From CBETVX01 sp965539935 (GTDB taxonomy: Bacteria; Bacillota; Clostridia; Peptostreptococcales; Caminicellaceae), in assembly GCA_965539935.1 (NCBI GenBank), contig CBETVX010000089.1, forward strand, positions 1 to 6,095: DNA of 6,095 bases, given 5' to 3'. Within the stretch, counting starts at the first letter, position 1. Each line of letters opens with the position of its first letter. Made by a program: the position numbers and the translations under genes. Below are positions 1 through 5,594 of this stretch, piece after piece. Below the pieces are notes generated by a model. The model ran no database searches. It was not told the origin of the DNA and was given only the letters and a program-made list of their open reading frames with translations.

Positions 1-228
1 AATTGCATCATCAGTTCTTACAGGTATTCTAGGCAATAATCCATTTTCAACCTTAACAGTAGAAGTTAGAATTCTTGTAGGATTTACCATTTCCTTTATT
101 GCATATTCTGCACCTCTATTGCATTTATTTCCAGTTACTGAATAACCCTTTTCTTTATCTGTATCTTCCATAACAGTTAAACGACATCCCAAAGGACATG
201 CTATACATATTAATTCTTTTTCATTCAC
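1..228 (-). CDS. DUF1667 family cysteine-rich protein, partial (3' end outside window)
   Basis: This is the first 76 codons of a small protein of the DUF1667 family, which is commonly encoded beside clostridial and Thermotoga-type G3P dehydrogenase genes. The N-terminus carries C8, C11 and C15 in the run CIACPLGC, followed by C36 in GNKCNRG. Four such cysteines suit an Fe-S cluster or metal site, but the cofactor is inferred. The conserved stretch NPTRILTSTVKV (about residues 49-60) is also typical of the family. The start is the GTG at 228, directly after the TAA of the preceding gene (231-229). It is preceded by GGAG at 240-237, so translation is probably coupled. The nearby ATG at 224-222 is in another frame and meets a stop after four codons. 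The likely role is electron-transfer subunit or partner of the two upstream flavoproteins. Family call is firm, function is inference. Confidence 0.88.
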   Translation of the reverse strand, partial: MNEKELICIACPLGCRLTVMEDTDKEKGYSVTGNKCNRGAEYAIKEMVNPTRILTSTVKVENGLLPRIPVRTDDAI

Positions 229-1494
229 TTATATCACTCCTTCAACTTCAATGGCTAATTGTGATACATTGCTTTCTAATAATTCATTCTTCTTTAGAGT
301 AATCCTTTCCATTTCACCTGGTGCTAGATGTTTCTTTTTAATAGTTTTTAATACTTTATTACTCTCATCCTTTACAATCAATTTCATATCGGTATAAACA
401 TCCTGAACCCTAAAAAATAAATCTAATTTATCTTCAATATTGTCAATTCTTATTTTATGGGGTACAACATATCTTATTCCATTTTTAGGTTTAGTAAGGA
501 TATAACCATTTGAACTAGCAATCTCATCCTTAACATACTTGGCTGCATTCTTACCTGCCCTTCTACTTTCCTCAGTAACATAGTCTACTAAGTCATGAAC
601 ATGAACAACATTTCCACAGGCGAAAACACCACTTATATTGGTTTCCATTGATTCATTAACAATTGGTCCTCCTGTGATGGGATCAATTTCAATCCCAGCC
701 TTTCTAGATAATTCATTTTCTGGTATTAGTCCAACTGATAATAAAAGAGTATCACATTCATATTCATTTTCGGTACCTGGAATTGGTCTGTAGTTATCAT
801 CAACTTTAGCGATTGTTACACCTTCAACTCTATCTTTTCCCTTAATCTCTGTAACAGTATGTTTTAAATATAGTGGTATATCAAAATCGTCTAAACATTG
901 AACTATATTTCTAGTAAGGCCACCCGAATATGGCATGATTTCCACAACAGCTAAAACCTTTGCTCCTTCTAAGGTAAGTCTTCTAGCCATAATCAAACCT
1001 ATATCCCCTGATCCTAATATTACTACCTTTTTGCCTACCATATATCCTTCCATATTTATAAATCTTTGGGCTGTTCCTGCAGTAAAAACCCCTGCTGGTC
1101 TTGTTCCAGGTATAGAAATAGCTCCTCTAGTTCTCTCTCTACATCCCATAGCTAGAACTATTGCCTTTGCTTTTATTTGTCTAAAACCATCTATAGAATT
1201 TACTGTACTAATTATTTTATCATCGGAAACATCTATAACCATTGTATCAAGTTTATATTCAATATTTAGTTTCTGCATCTCATCTATAAATCTTTCTGCA
1301 TACTCTGGTCCTGTAAGTTCTTCTTTGAATATATGAAGTCCAAAACCATTGTGGATACATTGTTGGAGTATTCCACCCAACTCTCTATCCCTCTCAATTA
1401 TTAATATATTTTCAACTCCATTTTTCTTTGCTTCTATTGCCGCTGCAAGTCCAGCAGGTCCTCCTCCAATTACTACAATGTCATAACTTAACAT
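229..1494 (-). CDS. FAD/NAD(P)-dependent oxidoreductase of the G3P dehydrogenase gene set
   Basis: This 421-residue two-dinucleotide-fold flavoprotein belongs to the pyridine nucleotide-disulfide oxidoreductase superfamily. FAD is expected at GGGPAG (residues 10-15) and NAD(P) at GSGDIG (161-166). The C-terminal FAD motif is VFACGN (290-295). The segment GGILQQCIHNGFG (40-52) and the C118-R119 pair in MGCRERTRG mark the subgroup found beside GlpA-like dehydrogenases; neither is the CxxxxC redox disulfide of classical disulfide reductases. A C-terminal domain of about 90 residues follows. No membrane segment is evident, so it should be cytoplasmic. The start is ATG 1494, preceded by GGGAGGTGA at 1507-1499 with 4 bases between. 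A TTG at 1509 is in frame but would place this ribosome site inside the gene. It lies 15 bases after the dehydrogenase and abuts the DUF1667 gene. The inferred role is to receive electrons from G3P oxidation and pass them to NAD(P)+; the acceptor is unproven. Confidence 0.9.
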   Translation of the reverse strand: MLSYDIVVIGGGPAGLAAAIEAKKNGVENILIIERDRELGGILQQCIHNGFGLHIFKEELTGPEYAERFIDEMQKLNIEYKLDTMVIDVSDDKIISTVNSIDGFRQIKAKAIVLAMGCRERTRGAISIPGTRPAGVFTAGTAQRFINMEGYMVGKKVVILGSGDIGLIMARRLTLEGAKVLAVVEIMPYSGGLTRNIVQCLDDFDIPLYLKHTVTEIKGKDRVEGVTIAKVDDNYRPIPGTENEYECDTLLLSVGLIPENELSRKAGIEIDPITGGPIVNESMETNISGVFACGNVVHVHDLVDYVTEESRRAGKNAAKYVKDEIASSNGYILTKPKNGIRYVVPHKIRIDNIEDKLDLFFRVQDVYTDMKLIVKDESNKVLKTIKKKHLAPGEMERITLKKNELLESNVSQLAIEVEGVI

Positions 1495-1509
1495 ATTTTC
1501 ACCTCCCAA

Positions 1510-2994
1510 TTATTCTTCTAAAGATGATGCAACAAGTCTTTTAGTCTCTTCATCTATCTCTAAATCTTTAGTCTGTCCAGTTAGTACATATGATTTTGGT
1601 CCATCTTTCACTATTTCATCAATATCTTTATTAAGTTCTCTGGCTAATATCTCCATAACCCTTGGTCCACAAAATCCGCCTTGGCACCTACCTGTACCTG
1701 GTCTAACCCTTCTTTTAACTCCGTCAACAGTTCTTGCTCCAGCTTTTCTTCTAATACAATCTATTATTTCTCCTTCTGTAATTTCCTCACATCTACATAT
1801 TATCCTTCCATAAGATGGATCCTTCTTTATGAGTTTAGCCTTTTCTTCATTGCTCAGGCTTTCAAATCTAATCATTTTTCTACGTAATGGATTGAAGTCT
1901 TCTTTCTCTTCTAAGTCACCAAATATATTCTGAATTATTTCAACTACATAATTAGCTATTGCAGGAGAAGATGATAATCCTGGGGACTTTATTCCTGCAA
2001 CATTAACAAATCCTTTAGCTTCTTTAGATTCTTCAATTATAAAATCTCCTGTATCAGGTTCAGCTCTTAATCCAGCAAAGGAAGTAATCACTTTATTAAA
2101 TGGTATATCTGGAAAACTTTTCTTAGAGGTTTCTCTAACATAATCTAATCTTTCTTTTGTTGTATTAAGTGCTTCTTTGTCATCTAGATCTTCAGCATCT
2201 GGTCCTATGATTACATTTCCATGTACTGTTGGTGCAACTAATACTCCTTTACCAAGTTTTGTTGGACATTGGAAAACAACACTATTGACCATATTTCCTT
2301 CACTTTTATCTAATATAAAATATTGTCCTCTTCTAGGTGTAATTTTAAAATTAGGCTCGGCAACCATACTATAAATATTGTCAGCATATACACCTGCACA
2401 GTTAATTACAGTTTTAGTCTTTATAGTCTGATCTCCAGCAATTACATCATATCCATAATCTTTTTTCTCAATATTTGTAACCTCATGATTTAATAAAAGA
2501 TCTACACCGTTCTCGATAGCATTTTCTGCTAAAGCTATGGCTAATTCCCAAGGTCCGATTATTCCACATGTTGGCGCATACAATGCTCCTTTAACACTTT
2601 CATTAATATTTGGCTCCATTTCTCTTACTTTTTCACCATTAACTATTTCCATGTTTGGTATTCCTAGAGCCTTTCCATTTTCGTATAACTTTTTAAGTGT
2701 TTCCATATCTTCATCATCAAAACCAATTACTAATGAACCAATTCTTTTAAAAGGTACATCTAACTCTTCACATACTTTATCAAACATAGGATTTCCTAAA
2801 GCATTAAATTTTCCCTTATTGGTACCAACCTTCGCATCATATCCAGCATGGATAATAGCACTATTTGCTTTAGTAGTTCCATTGGCAACATCATTACTTT
2901 TCTCAACTAATACCACATTCAACTTATATCTTGATAATTCTCTAGCTATAAATGTTCCTATAACACCTGCACCTATAATGCACACATCATACAT
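1510..2994 (-). CDS. glpA: GlpA-like FAD-dependent glycerol-3-phosphate dehydrogenase with C-terminal BFD-type [2Fe-2S] domain
   Basis: This DAO-superfamily flavoenzyme of 494 residues most likely oxidises sn-glycerol 3-phosphate to dihydroxyacetone phosphate. The N-terminal Rossmann motif is GAGVIG (8-13), with the ribose-binding acidic residue E31 in VLVEK. The stretch GTTKANSAIIHAGY (39-52) lies where GlpA and related dehydrogenases contact flavin. Other conserved blocks are CGIIGPWELA, SFAGLRAEPDTGDF and GIKSPGLSSSP. The C-terminal domain has C400-x-C402 and C437-x4-C442, the BFD-like [2Fe-2S] pattern also present in E. coli GlpA. The start is ATG 2994, five bases after AAGGGGTGA. An in-frame GTG at 3003 overlaps that ribosome site and is rejected. 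The gene has its own promoter and attenuator-like leader, and is followed 15 bases later by the FAD/NAD(P) gene. No glpB or glpC follows within view. Related proteins act on L-2-hydroxyglutarate or other 2-hydroxy acids; glpK and glpP next door favour G3P. The symbol is by analogy. Confidence 0.87.
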   Translation of the reverse strand: MYDVCIIGAGVIGTFIARELSRYKLNVVLVEKSNDVANGTTKANSAIIHAGYDAKVGTNKGKFNALGNPMFDKVCEELDVPFKRIGSLVIGFDDEDMETLKKLYENGKALGIPNMEIVNGEKVREMEPNINESVKGALYAPTCGIIGPWELAIALAENAIENGVDLLLNHEVTNIEKKDYGYDVIAGDQTIKTKTVINCAGVYADNIYSMVAEPNFKITPRRGQYFILDKSEGNMVNSVVFQCPTKLGKGVLVAPTVHGNVIIGPDAEDLDDKEALNTTKERLDYVRETSKKSFPDIPFNKVITSFAGLRAEPDTGDFIIEESKEAKGFVNVAGIKSPGLSSSPAIANYVVEIIQNIFGDLEEKEDFNPLRRKMIRFESLSNEEKAKLIKKDPSYGRIICRCEEITEGEIIDCIRRKAGARTVDGVKRRVRPGTGRCQGGFCGPRVMEILARELNKDIDEIVKDGPKSYVLTGQTKDLEIDEETKRLVASSLEE

Positions 2995-2999
2995 TAACG

Positions 3000-3008
3000 T
3001 CACCCCTT
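3000..3008 (-). promoter_or_regulatory. Ribosome binding site deciding the glpA start
   Basis: AAGGGGTGA matches the anti-SD complement AAGGAGGTGA closely and ends five bases before ATG 2994. The in-frame GTG at 3003-3001 lies within this site and cannot be the start if the site is used. This trims three codons from the longest reading frame. Confidence 0.75.
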
Positions 3009-3023
3009 TTTACTTTTTATAGC

Positions 3024-3076
3024 AAAAAGGCCATGGGAAATAAGCCCTATCATTCCATAGGCTTTTCCACATGGCC
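3024..3076 (-). terminator. Leader terminator/attenuator ahead of glpA, probable GlpP target
   Basis: In the minus-strand RNA, GGCCAUG (3076-3070) pairs with CAUGGCC (3035-3029). The stem continues inward with GG/CC, AA/UU, AAGCC/GGCUU and UAU/AUA. I count about 19 base pairs with three small bulges and a six-base loop (3056-3051), followed at once by five U (3028-3024). This has the form of an intrinsic terminator. It lies between the promoter at 3116-3144 and the ribosome site of glpA, so it would stop transcription before the gene unless overridden. In Bacillus subtilis, GlpP with G3P prevents termination at an inverted repeat in the glpD leader. A glpP gene is in this window, so the same control is inferred. 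It would also catch transcripts coming from glpK. Confidence 0.82.
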
Positions 3077-3115
3077 ATCTCAAATCTCATGCCAAAACTA
3101 TTTAATTATATCTAA

Positions 3116-3144
3116 ATTATAATAATTTATTTTATAATAGTAAA
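3116..3144 (-). promoter_or_regulatory. Sigma-A-type promoter for the glpA dehydrogenase operon
   Basis: The -35 element is TTTACT (3144-3139), matching four of six consensus bases. A 17-base spacer follows, then a perfect TATAAT -10 element (3121-3116). It begins 10 bases past the glpK stop codon. Transcription would start near 3109, giving a leader of about 115 bases that contains the attenuator hairpin. A second TATAAT at 3110-3105 has no usable -35 at 17 bases. AT-rich spacers produce chance -10 boxes, but the exact spacing and the leader architecture support this one. Confidence 0.68.
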
Positions 3145-3154
3145 CATTCTAATA

Positions 3155-4699
3155 TTATTCTTCAGTAGCTGCCGCTTCACTTTCAGCTACACTTTCTTTT
3201 TCAGTTTCTTCCCACTTCATTGATCTTCCAACAGCTTTCTTCCAACCTTTATATAGCTTTTCTTTATTCTCTTCTTCCATATTAGCTTCAAAGGTTCTAT
3301 CTACAGCCCATTTCTTAGCGATTTCTTCTTTACTATTCCAGAATCCTACAGCTAAACCTGCAAGATAGGCTGCACCAAGAGCAGTTGTTTCTGTTACTTT
3401 TGGTCTATCAACTGGCACACCTAATATATCTGCTTGGAATTGCATTAAGAAGTTGTTAGCTACAGCTCCTCCATCTACCTTTAGAGCTTGTAGGTCTATT
3501 CCTGAATCCTCTTGCATAGCTTCAAGTACATCCCTTGTTTGATATGCTATAGATTCTAATGTTGCTCTTATAATATGATTTCTATTTGCTCCTCTAGTTA
3601 AACCTACTATTGTACCCCTAGCATACATATCCCAGTATGGAGCTCCCATACCTACAAATGCAGGCACTACATATACTCCATTAGTATCTTCAACTTGAGT
3701 TGCAAAGTACTCACTATCCTTAGCATGATCAATCAATCTAAGTTCATCTCTGAGCCATTGTACTGAAGCTCCAGCTACGAAAATACTACCTTCTAAGGCA
3801 TACTCAACTTTTCCATCTACACCCCATGCAATAGTTGTTAATAATCCATTGTTTGAAGGTACCATTTCTTCACCAGTATTCATTAACATGAAACATCCTG
3901 TGCCATAGGTATTTTTAGCCATACCAGGTTCATAGCAAGCTTGACCAAATAATGCTGCTTGCTGGTCTCCAGCAATACCAGCTATTGGTATTTCTGCTCC
4001 ACCAAAGGTCTTAGGATCAGTTACACCATAAACCTCACTTGAAGGTTTTACTTCAGGTAGCATTGAAGCAGGTATGTTTAATTCTTCAAGAATTTTTTCA
4101 TCCCACTTAAGTTCTTTAATATTATATAGCATAGTTCTTGAGGCATTTGTATAATCAGTTACATGAACTTTTCCTCTTGTAAGATTCCAAATTAACCAAG
4201 TATCGATATTACCAAATAATAATTCCCCATTTTCTGCCTTTTCTCTAGCACCTTCTACATTATCAAGTATCCACTTTACTTTAGTACCAGAGAAGTAAGC
4301 ATCTACAACTAAACCAGTATTTTCTCTAATATACTGTTCTAGTCCTCTTTCTTTTAACTCATCACAAATGCCTGCAGTTCTTCTACACTGCCAAACTATT
4401 GCATTATAAACTGGTTTACCTGTATTTTTATCCCAAACTACTGTTGTTTCCCTTTGATTTGTAATACCTATTGCCGCTATTTCTTCAGGGCTTATACCTG
4501 CTGATTCTAAAACTTCCCTCGCAACTCCACTTTGACTTCCCCAGATTTCCATTGGATCATGCTCAACCCATCCAGCCTTTGGATAAATCTGAGTAAATTC
4601 TTTTTGTGCCACTTTTACTATTTGACCATCGTGGTCAAAAATTATTGCTCTTGAACTAGTAGTACCTTGATCTAAAGCTAAAATGTATTTCTTATCCAC
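3155..4699 (-). CDS. glpK: Glycerol kinase
   Basis: This cytoplasmic FGGY-family kinase converts glycerol and ATP to sn-glycerol 3-phosphate. It has the N-terminal phosphate-binding segment LDQGTTSSRA (9-18). Glycerol-contacting residues R83 and E84 lie in NQRETT, with W103, Y135, and D245-Q246 in GDQQAA. FGGY signatures are seen at YFSGTKVKWILDN (135-146) and at GGAVANNFLMQF. The start is GTG 4699, with a GGGGG-centred ribosome site at 4711-4707 seven bases upstream; no nearby ATG competes. The protein is 514 residues, somewhat longer than the roughly 500 usual, because of an acidic Glu/Ala-rich tail after GRSMKWEE. Two regulatory residues differ from studied enzymes. K230 stands where Firmicute kinases such as that of Enterococcus carry the histidine phosphorylated by HPr, and E236 stands where E. 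coli has the R236 of its fructose-1,6-bisphosphate site. Both alignments were made by eye. It lies between the transporter pair and the glpA promoter. Confidence 0.98.
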   Translation of the reverse strand: MDKKYILALDQGTTSSRAIIFDHDGQIVKVAQKEFTQIYPKAGWVEHDPMEIWGSQSGVAREVLESAGISPEEIAAIGITNQRETTVVWDKNTGKPVYNAIVWQCRRTAGICDELKERGLEQYIRENTGLVVDAYFSGTKVKWILDNVEGAREKAENGELLFGNIDTWLIWNLTRGKVHVTDYTNASRTMLYNIKELKWDEKILEELNIPASMLPEVKPSSEVYGVTDPKTFGGAEIPIAGIAGDQQAALFGQACYEPGMAKNTYGTGCFMLMNTGEEMVPSNNGLLTTIAWGVDGKVEYALEGSIFVAGASVQWLRDELRLIDHAKDSEYFATQVEDTNGVYVVPAFVGMGAPYWDMYARGTIVGLTRGANRNHIIRATLESIAYQTRDVLEAMQEDSGIDLQALKVDGGAVANNFLMQFQADILGVPVDRPKVTETTALGAAYLAGLAVGFWNSKEEIAKKWAVDRTFEANMEEENKEKLYKGWKKAVGRSMKWEETEKESVAESEAAATEE

Positions 4700-4712
4700 A
4701 ATTTTTCCCCCT

Positions 4713-4738
4713 TTTGATTTTATCTATACTAAATCAAA
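4713..4738 (-). repeat. Small inverted repeat just upstream of the glpK ribosome site
   Basis: TTTGATTT and AAATCAAA form a perfect 8-base dyad around a 10-base loop in the 53-base gap between the second membrane gene and glpK. In RNA the stem ends next to the GGGGG ribosome site. It is AT-rich and weak, so it may only mildly affect translation or be incidental. Confidence 0.4.
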
Positions 4739-4752
4739 GAATGATCCTCATA

Positions 4753-5082
4753 TTAAAGCATAGAGAGAATAAATCCGCCTATTGTACCGCCAATAATTGC
4801 CATAAACGCATTCACTAAACCTTTATTAGTTGCATCTCCAGAAGCTGCAGACGCTGCAAATAGTCCAAACCCTGCAGCCCAAGCCATATCAATCCAAGCA
4901 CCGCCTTGAACTATTAATCCTACACCATGAGTCAAACACCATGTGGTTCCAACTATAAATCCGGCAGCCATCCATCCTCCAATAGCTCCCCATACTTCAA
5001 CCATTTTTCCCCAACAAAGTCTAATAAGAAATGGAAAAATGAAAGCTCCTGCAAAAGTAGTAATTACATTACCTATAGTCAC
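4753..5082 (-). CDS. Small membrane protein, putative glycerol transporter subunit 2 (Lin0368-like)
   Basis: This is a very hydrophobic, Gly/Ala-rich protein of 109 residues, paralogous to the gene before it. From residue 35 on, the two align without gaps over 37 positions with 19 identities: GGW, GTxW, HxVG and GAW[IV]DMA are shared. Membrane segments are expected at about 5-22, 33-55, 61-77 (around GAWIDMA, perhaps re-entrant) and 88-107. I recall this family as putative glycerol transporter subunits (Lin0368 type), and glpK directly downstream agrees. There is no NPA motif, so it is not a GlpF aquaporin. I chose GTG 5082 because GGGGAGGT (5097-5090) lies seven bases upstream and the N-terminus then matches the length of the sister protein. 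An in-frame ATG at 5124, overlapping the previous stop as TAATG, would add 14 residues but has a poor ribosome site. The transport role is inference from context and family. Confidence 0.8.
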   Translation of the reverse strand: MTIGNVITTFAGAFIFPFLIRLCWGKMVEVWGAIGGWMAAGFIVGTTWCLTHGVGLIVQGGAWIDMAWAAGFGLFAASAASGDATNKGLVNAFMAIIGGTIGGFILSML

Positions 5083-5089
5083 TAAACTT

Positions 5090-5097
5090 ACCTCCCC
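5090..5097 (-). promoter_or_regulatory. Ribosome binding site deciding the start of membrane subunit 2
   Basis: GGGGAGGT is the only strong Shine-Dalgarno match near this gene's N-terminus. It sits seven bases before GTG 5082. The upstream in-frame ATGs at 5124 and 5112 lack a comparable site, so they would read through this sequence as codons. Confidence 0.7.
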
Positions 5098-5112
5098 TCG
5101 AAACGTTTTCAT
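5098..5112 (-). promoter_or_regulatory. cre-like catabolite-repression site between the two membrane genes
   Basis: ATGAAAACGTTTCGA fits the cre consensus WTGNAANCGNWNNCW at every fixed position except the penultimate base (G instead of C). It lies in the short gap between the sister membrane genes, immediately before the ribosome site of the second. A CcpA-type repressor here could act as a transcription roadblock. No promoter is visible beside it, so chance remains possible. Confidence 0.42.
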
Positions 5113-5123
5113 TAATCGTATCA

Positions 5124-5501
5124 TTATGCAGCAGTTTCTTCAGCTTCTTCACTTTCTTTACTAGCTAGGTAAACTTCTAGTTTATATGCAGTTAGTCCTC
5201 CAACTATGCCTCCTATTATAACTACAACTAAAGTTGGAAGTGCTGCTATCCCCGCTTCTATACCGTTAATAAATACATCTTTCATCGTTCCTGCTACGCC
5301 TATTCCTAGAGCCATATCAACCCATGCACCATCGTTGTTGTGAATACCAACGTAGTGATTTAAAAACCACATAGTACCGATGATAGCAAAACCTGCAAAC
5401 CATCCACCACCAATACCATATGCTCCAGCTAATGCACCCCATACACTCATTACAAACATACCAGCTATAGCAGTTCCTATAATTGTTCCTAAATGTTTCA
5501 T
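5124..5501 (-). CDS. Small membrane protein, putative glycerol transporter subunit 1 (Lin0368-like)
   Basis: This is a 125-residue Gly-rich integral membrane protein and the first gene after glpP. Hydrophobic segments lie at about 5-27, 33-53, 58-73 (around GAWVDMA, possibly re-entrant) and 86-106. A short, strongly acidic tail (KESEEAEETAA) ends the protein. Motifs G32-G33-W34, G42-T43, W45, H49, V51-G52 and G58-A-W-V-D-M-A64 recur at identical spacing in the next gene, so the two are paralogues and probably form a hetero-oligomer. I recall this family under the name Lin0368 putative glycerol transporter subunit, but I could not check it. The position before glpK is where glpF normally sits, and no NPA-containing facilitator is present in the window. 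The start is ATG 5501, with AAAGGAGGTGA at 5516-5506 four bases upstream. Alternatives are a structural or regulatory membrane pair; glycerol passage is inferred. Confidence 0.84.
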   Translation of the reverse strand: MKHLGTIIGTAIAGMFVMSVWGALAGAYGIGGGWFAGFAIIGTMWFLNHYVGIHNNDGAWVDMALGIGVAGTMKDVFINGIEAGIAALPTLVVVIIGGIVGGLTAYKLEVYLASKESEEAEETAA

Positions 5502-5528
5502 TGTTTCACCTCCTTTATGATATTTAAT

Positions 5529-5556
5529 GCAATTTTGATGCCAACATCAAAATTGC
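5529..5556 (-). promoter_or_regulatory. Perfect 12-bp inverted repeat upstream of the transporter genes
   Basis: GCAATTTTGATG and CATCAAAATTGC are exact reverse complements separated by four bases. The repeat ends 12 bases before the ribosome site at 5516-5506. It could be a repressor operator or an RNA hairpin with a UUGG loop on the minus-strand transcript. It is not followed by a U-run, so it is not an ordinary terminator. The adjoining bases 5557-5563 repeat CAATTTT and offer a weaker competing fold with 5549-5555. Confidence 0.6.
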
Positions 5557-5564
5557 CAATTTTC

Positions 5565-5580
5565 TCAACTTTTCAGTTGA
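5565..5580 (-). repeat. Short hairpin with GAAA tetraloop in the transporter leader
   Basis: On the minus strand, UCAACU and AGUUGA form six perfect pairs closed by GAAA, a stable GNRA-type loop. It lies between the two larger inverted repeats of this spacer. The GNRA loop makes sense only on the minus-strand RNA, which hints that the structure acts in the transporter leader transcript. No function is known to me. Confidence 0.45.
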
Positions 5581-5594
5581 TTTATTTTTATCCT

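Noticed and set aside
935..1336. Plus-strand open frame opposite the FAD/NAD(P) oxidoreductase
   Set aside because: It mirrors a well-supported flavoprotein gene, has no clear ribosome site and its product resembles nothing I know.
1507..1509. TTG as the start of the FAD/NAD(P) oxidoreductase
   Set aside because: The GGGAGGTGA ribosome site would be coding sequence; ATG 1494 directly follows that site.
3001..3003. GTG as the start of the GlpA-like gene
   Set aside because: It lies inside the AAGGGGTGA ribosome site; ATG 2994 has ideal spacing and leaves the normal short lead into the GAGVIG motif.
2537..3022. Plus-strand open frame opposite the GlpA-like gene
   Set aside because: It lies antisense to the FAD-binding domain and runs into the attenuator region; there is no support beyond length.
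4753..5501. Membrane pair as a split or frameshifted GlpF aquaporin
   Set aside because: Neither product has an NPA motif, each is a complete paralogue with its own start signal, and the two align to each other and not as successive parts of one protein.
5522..5550. TTGATG-17-TTAAAT as a minus-strand promoter for the transporter genes
   Set aside because: Both boxes match only four of six bases, and transcription would start within the ribosome site, leaving no usable leader.
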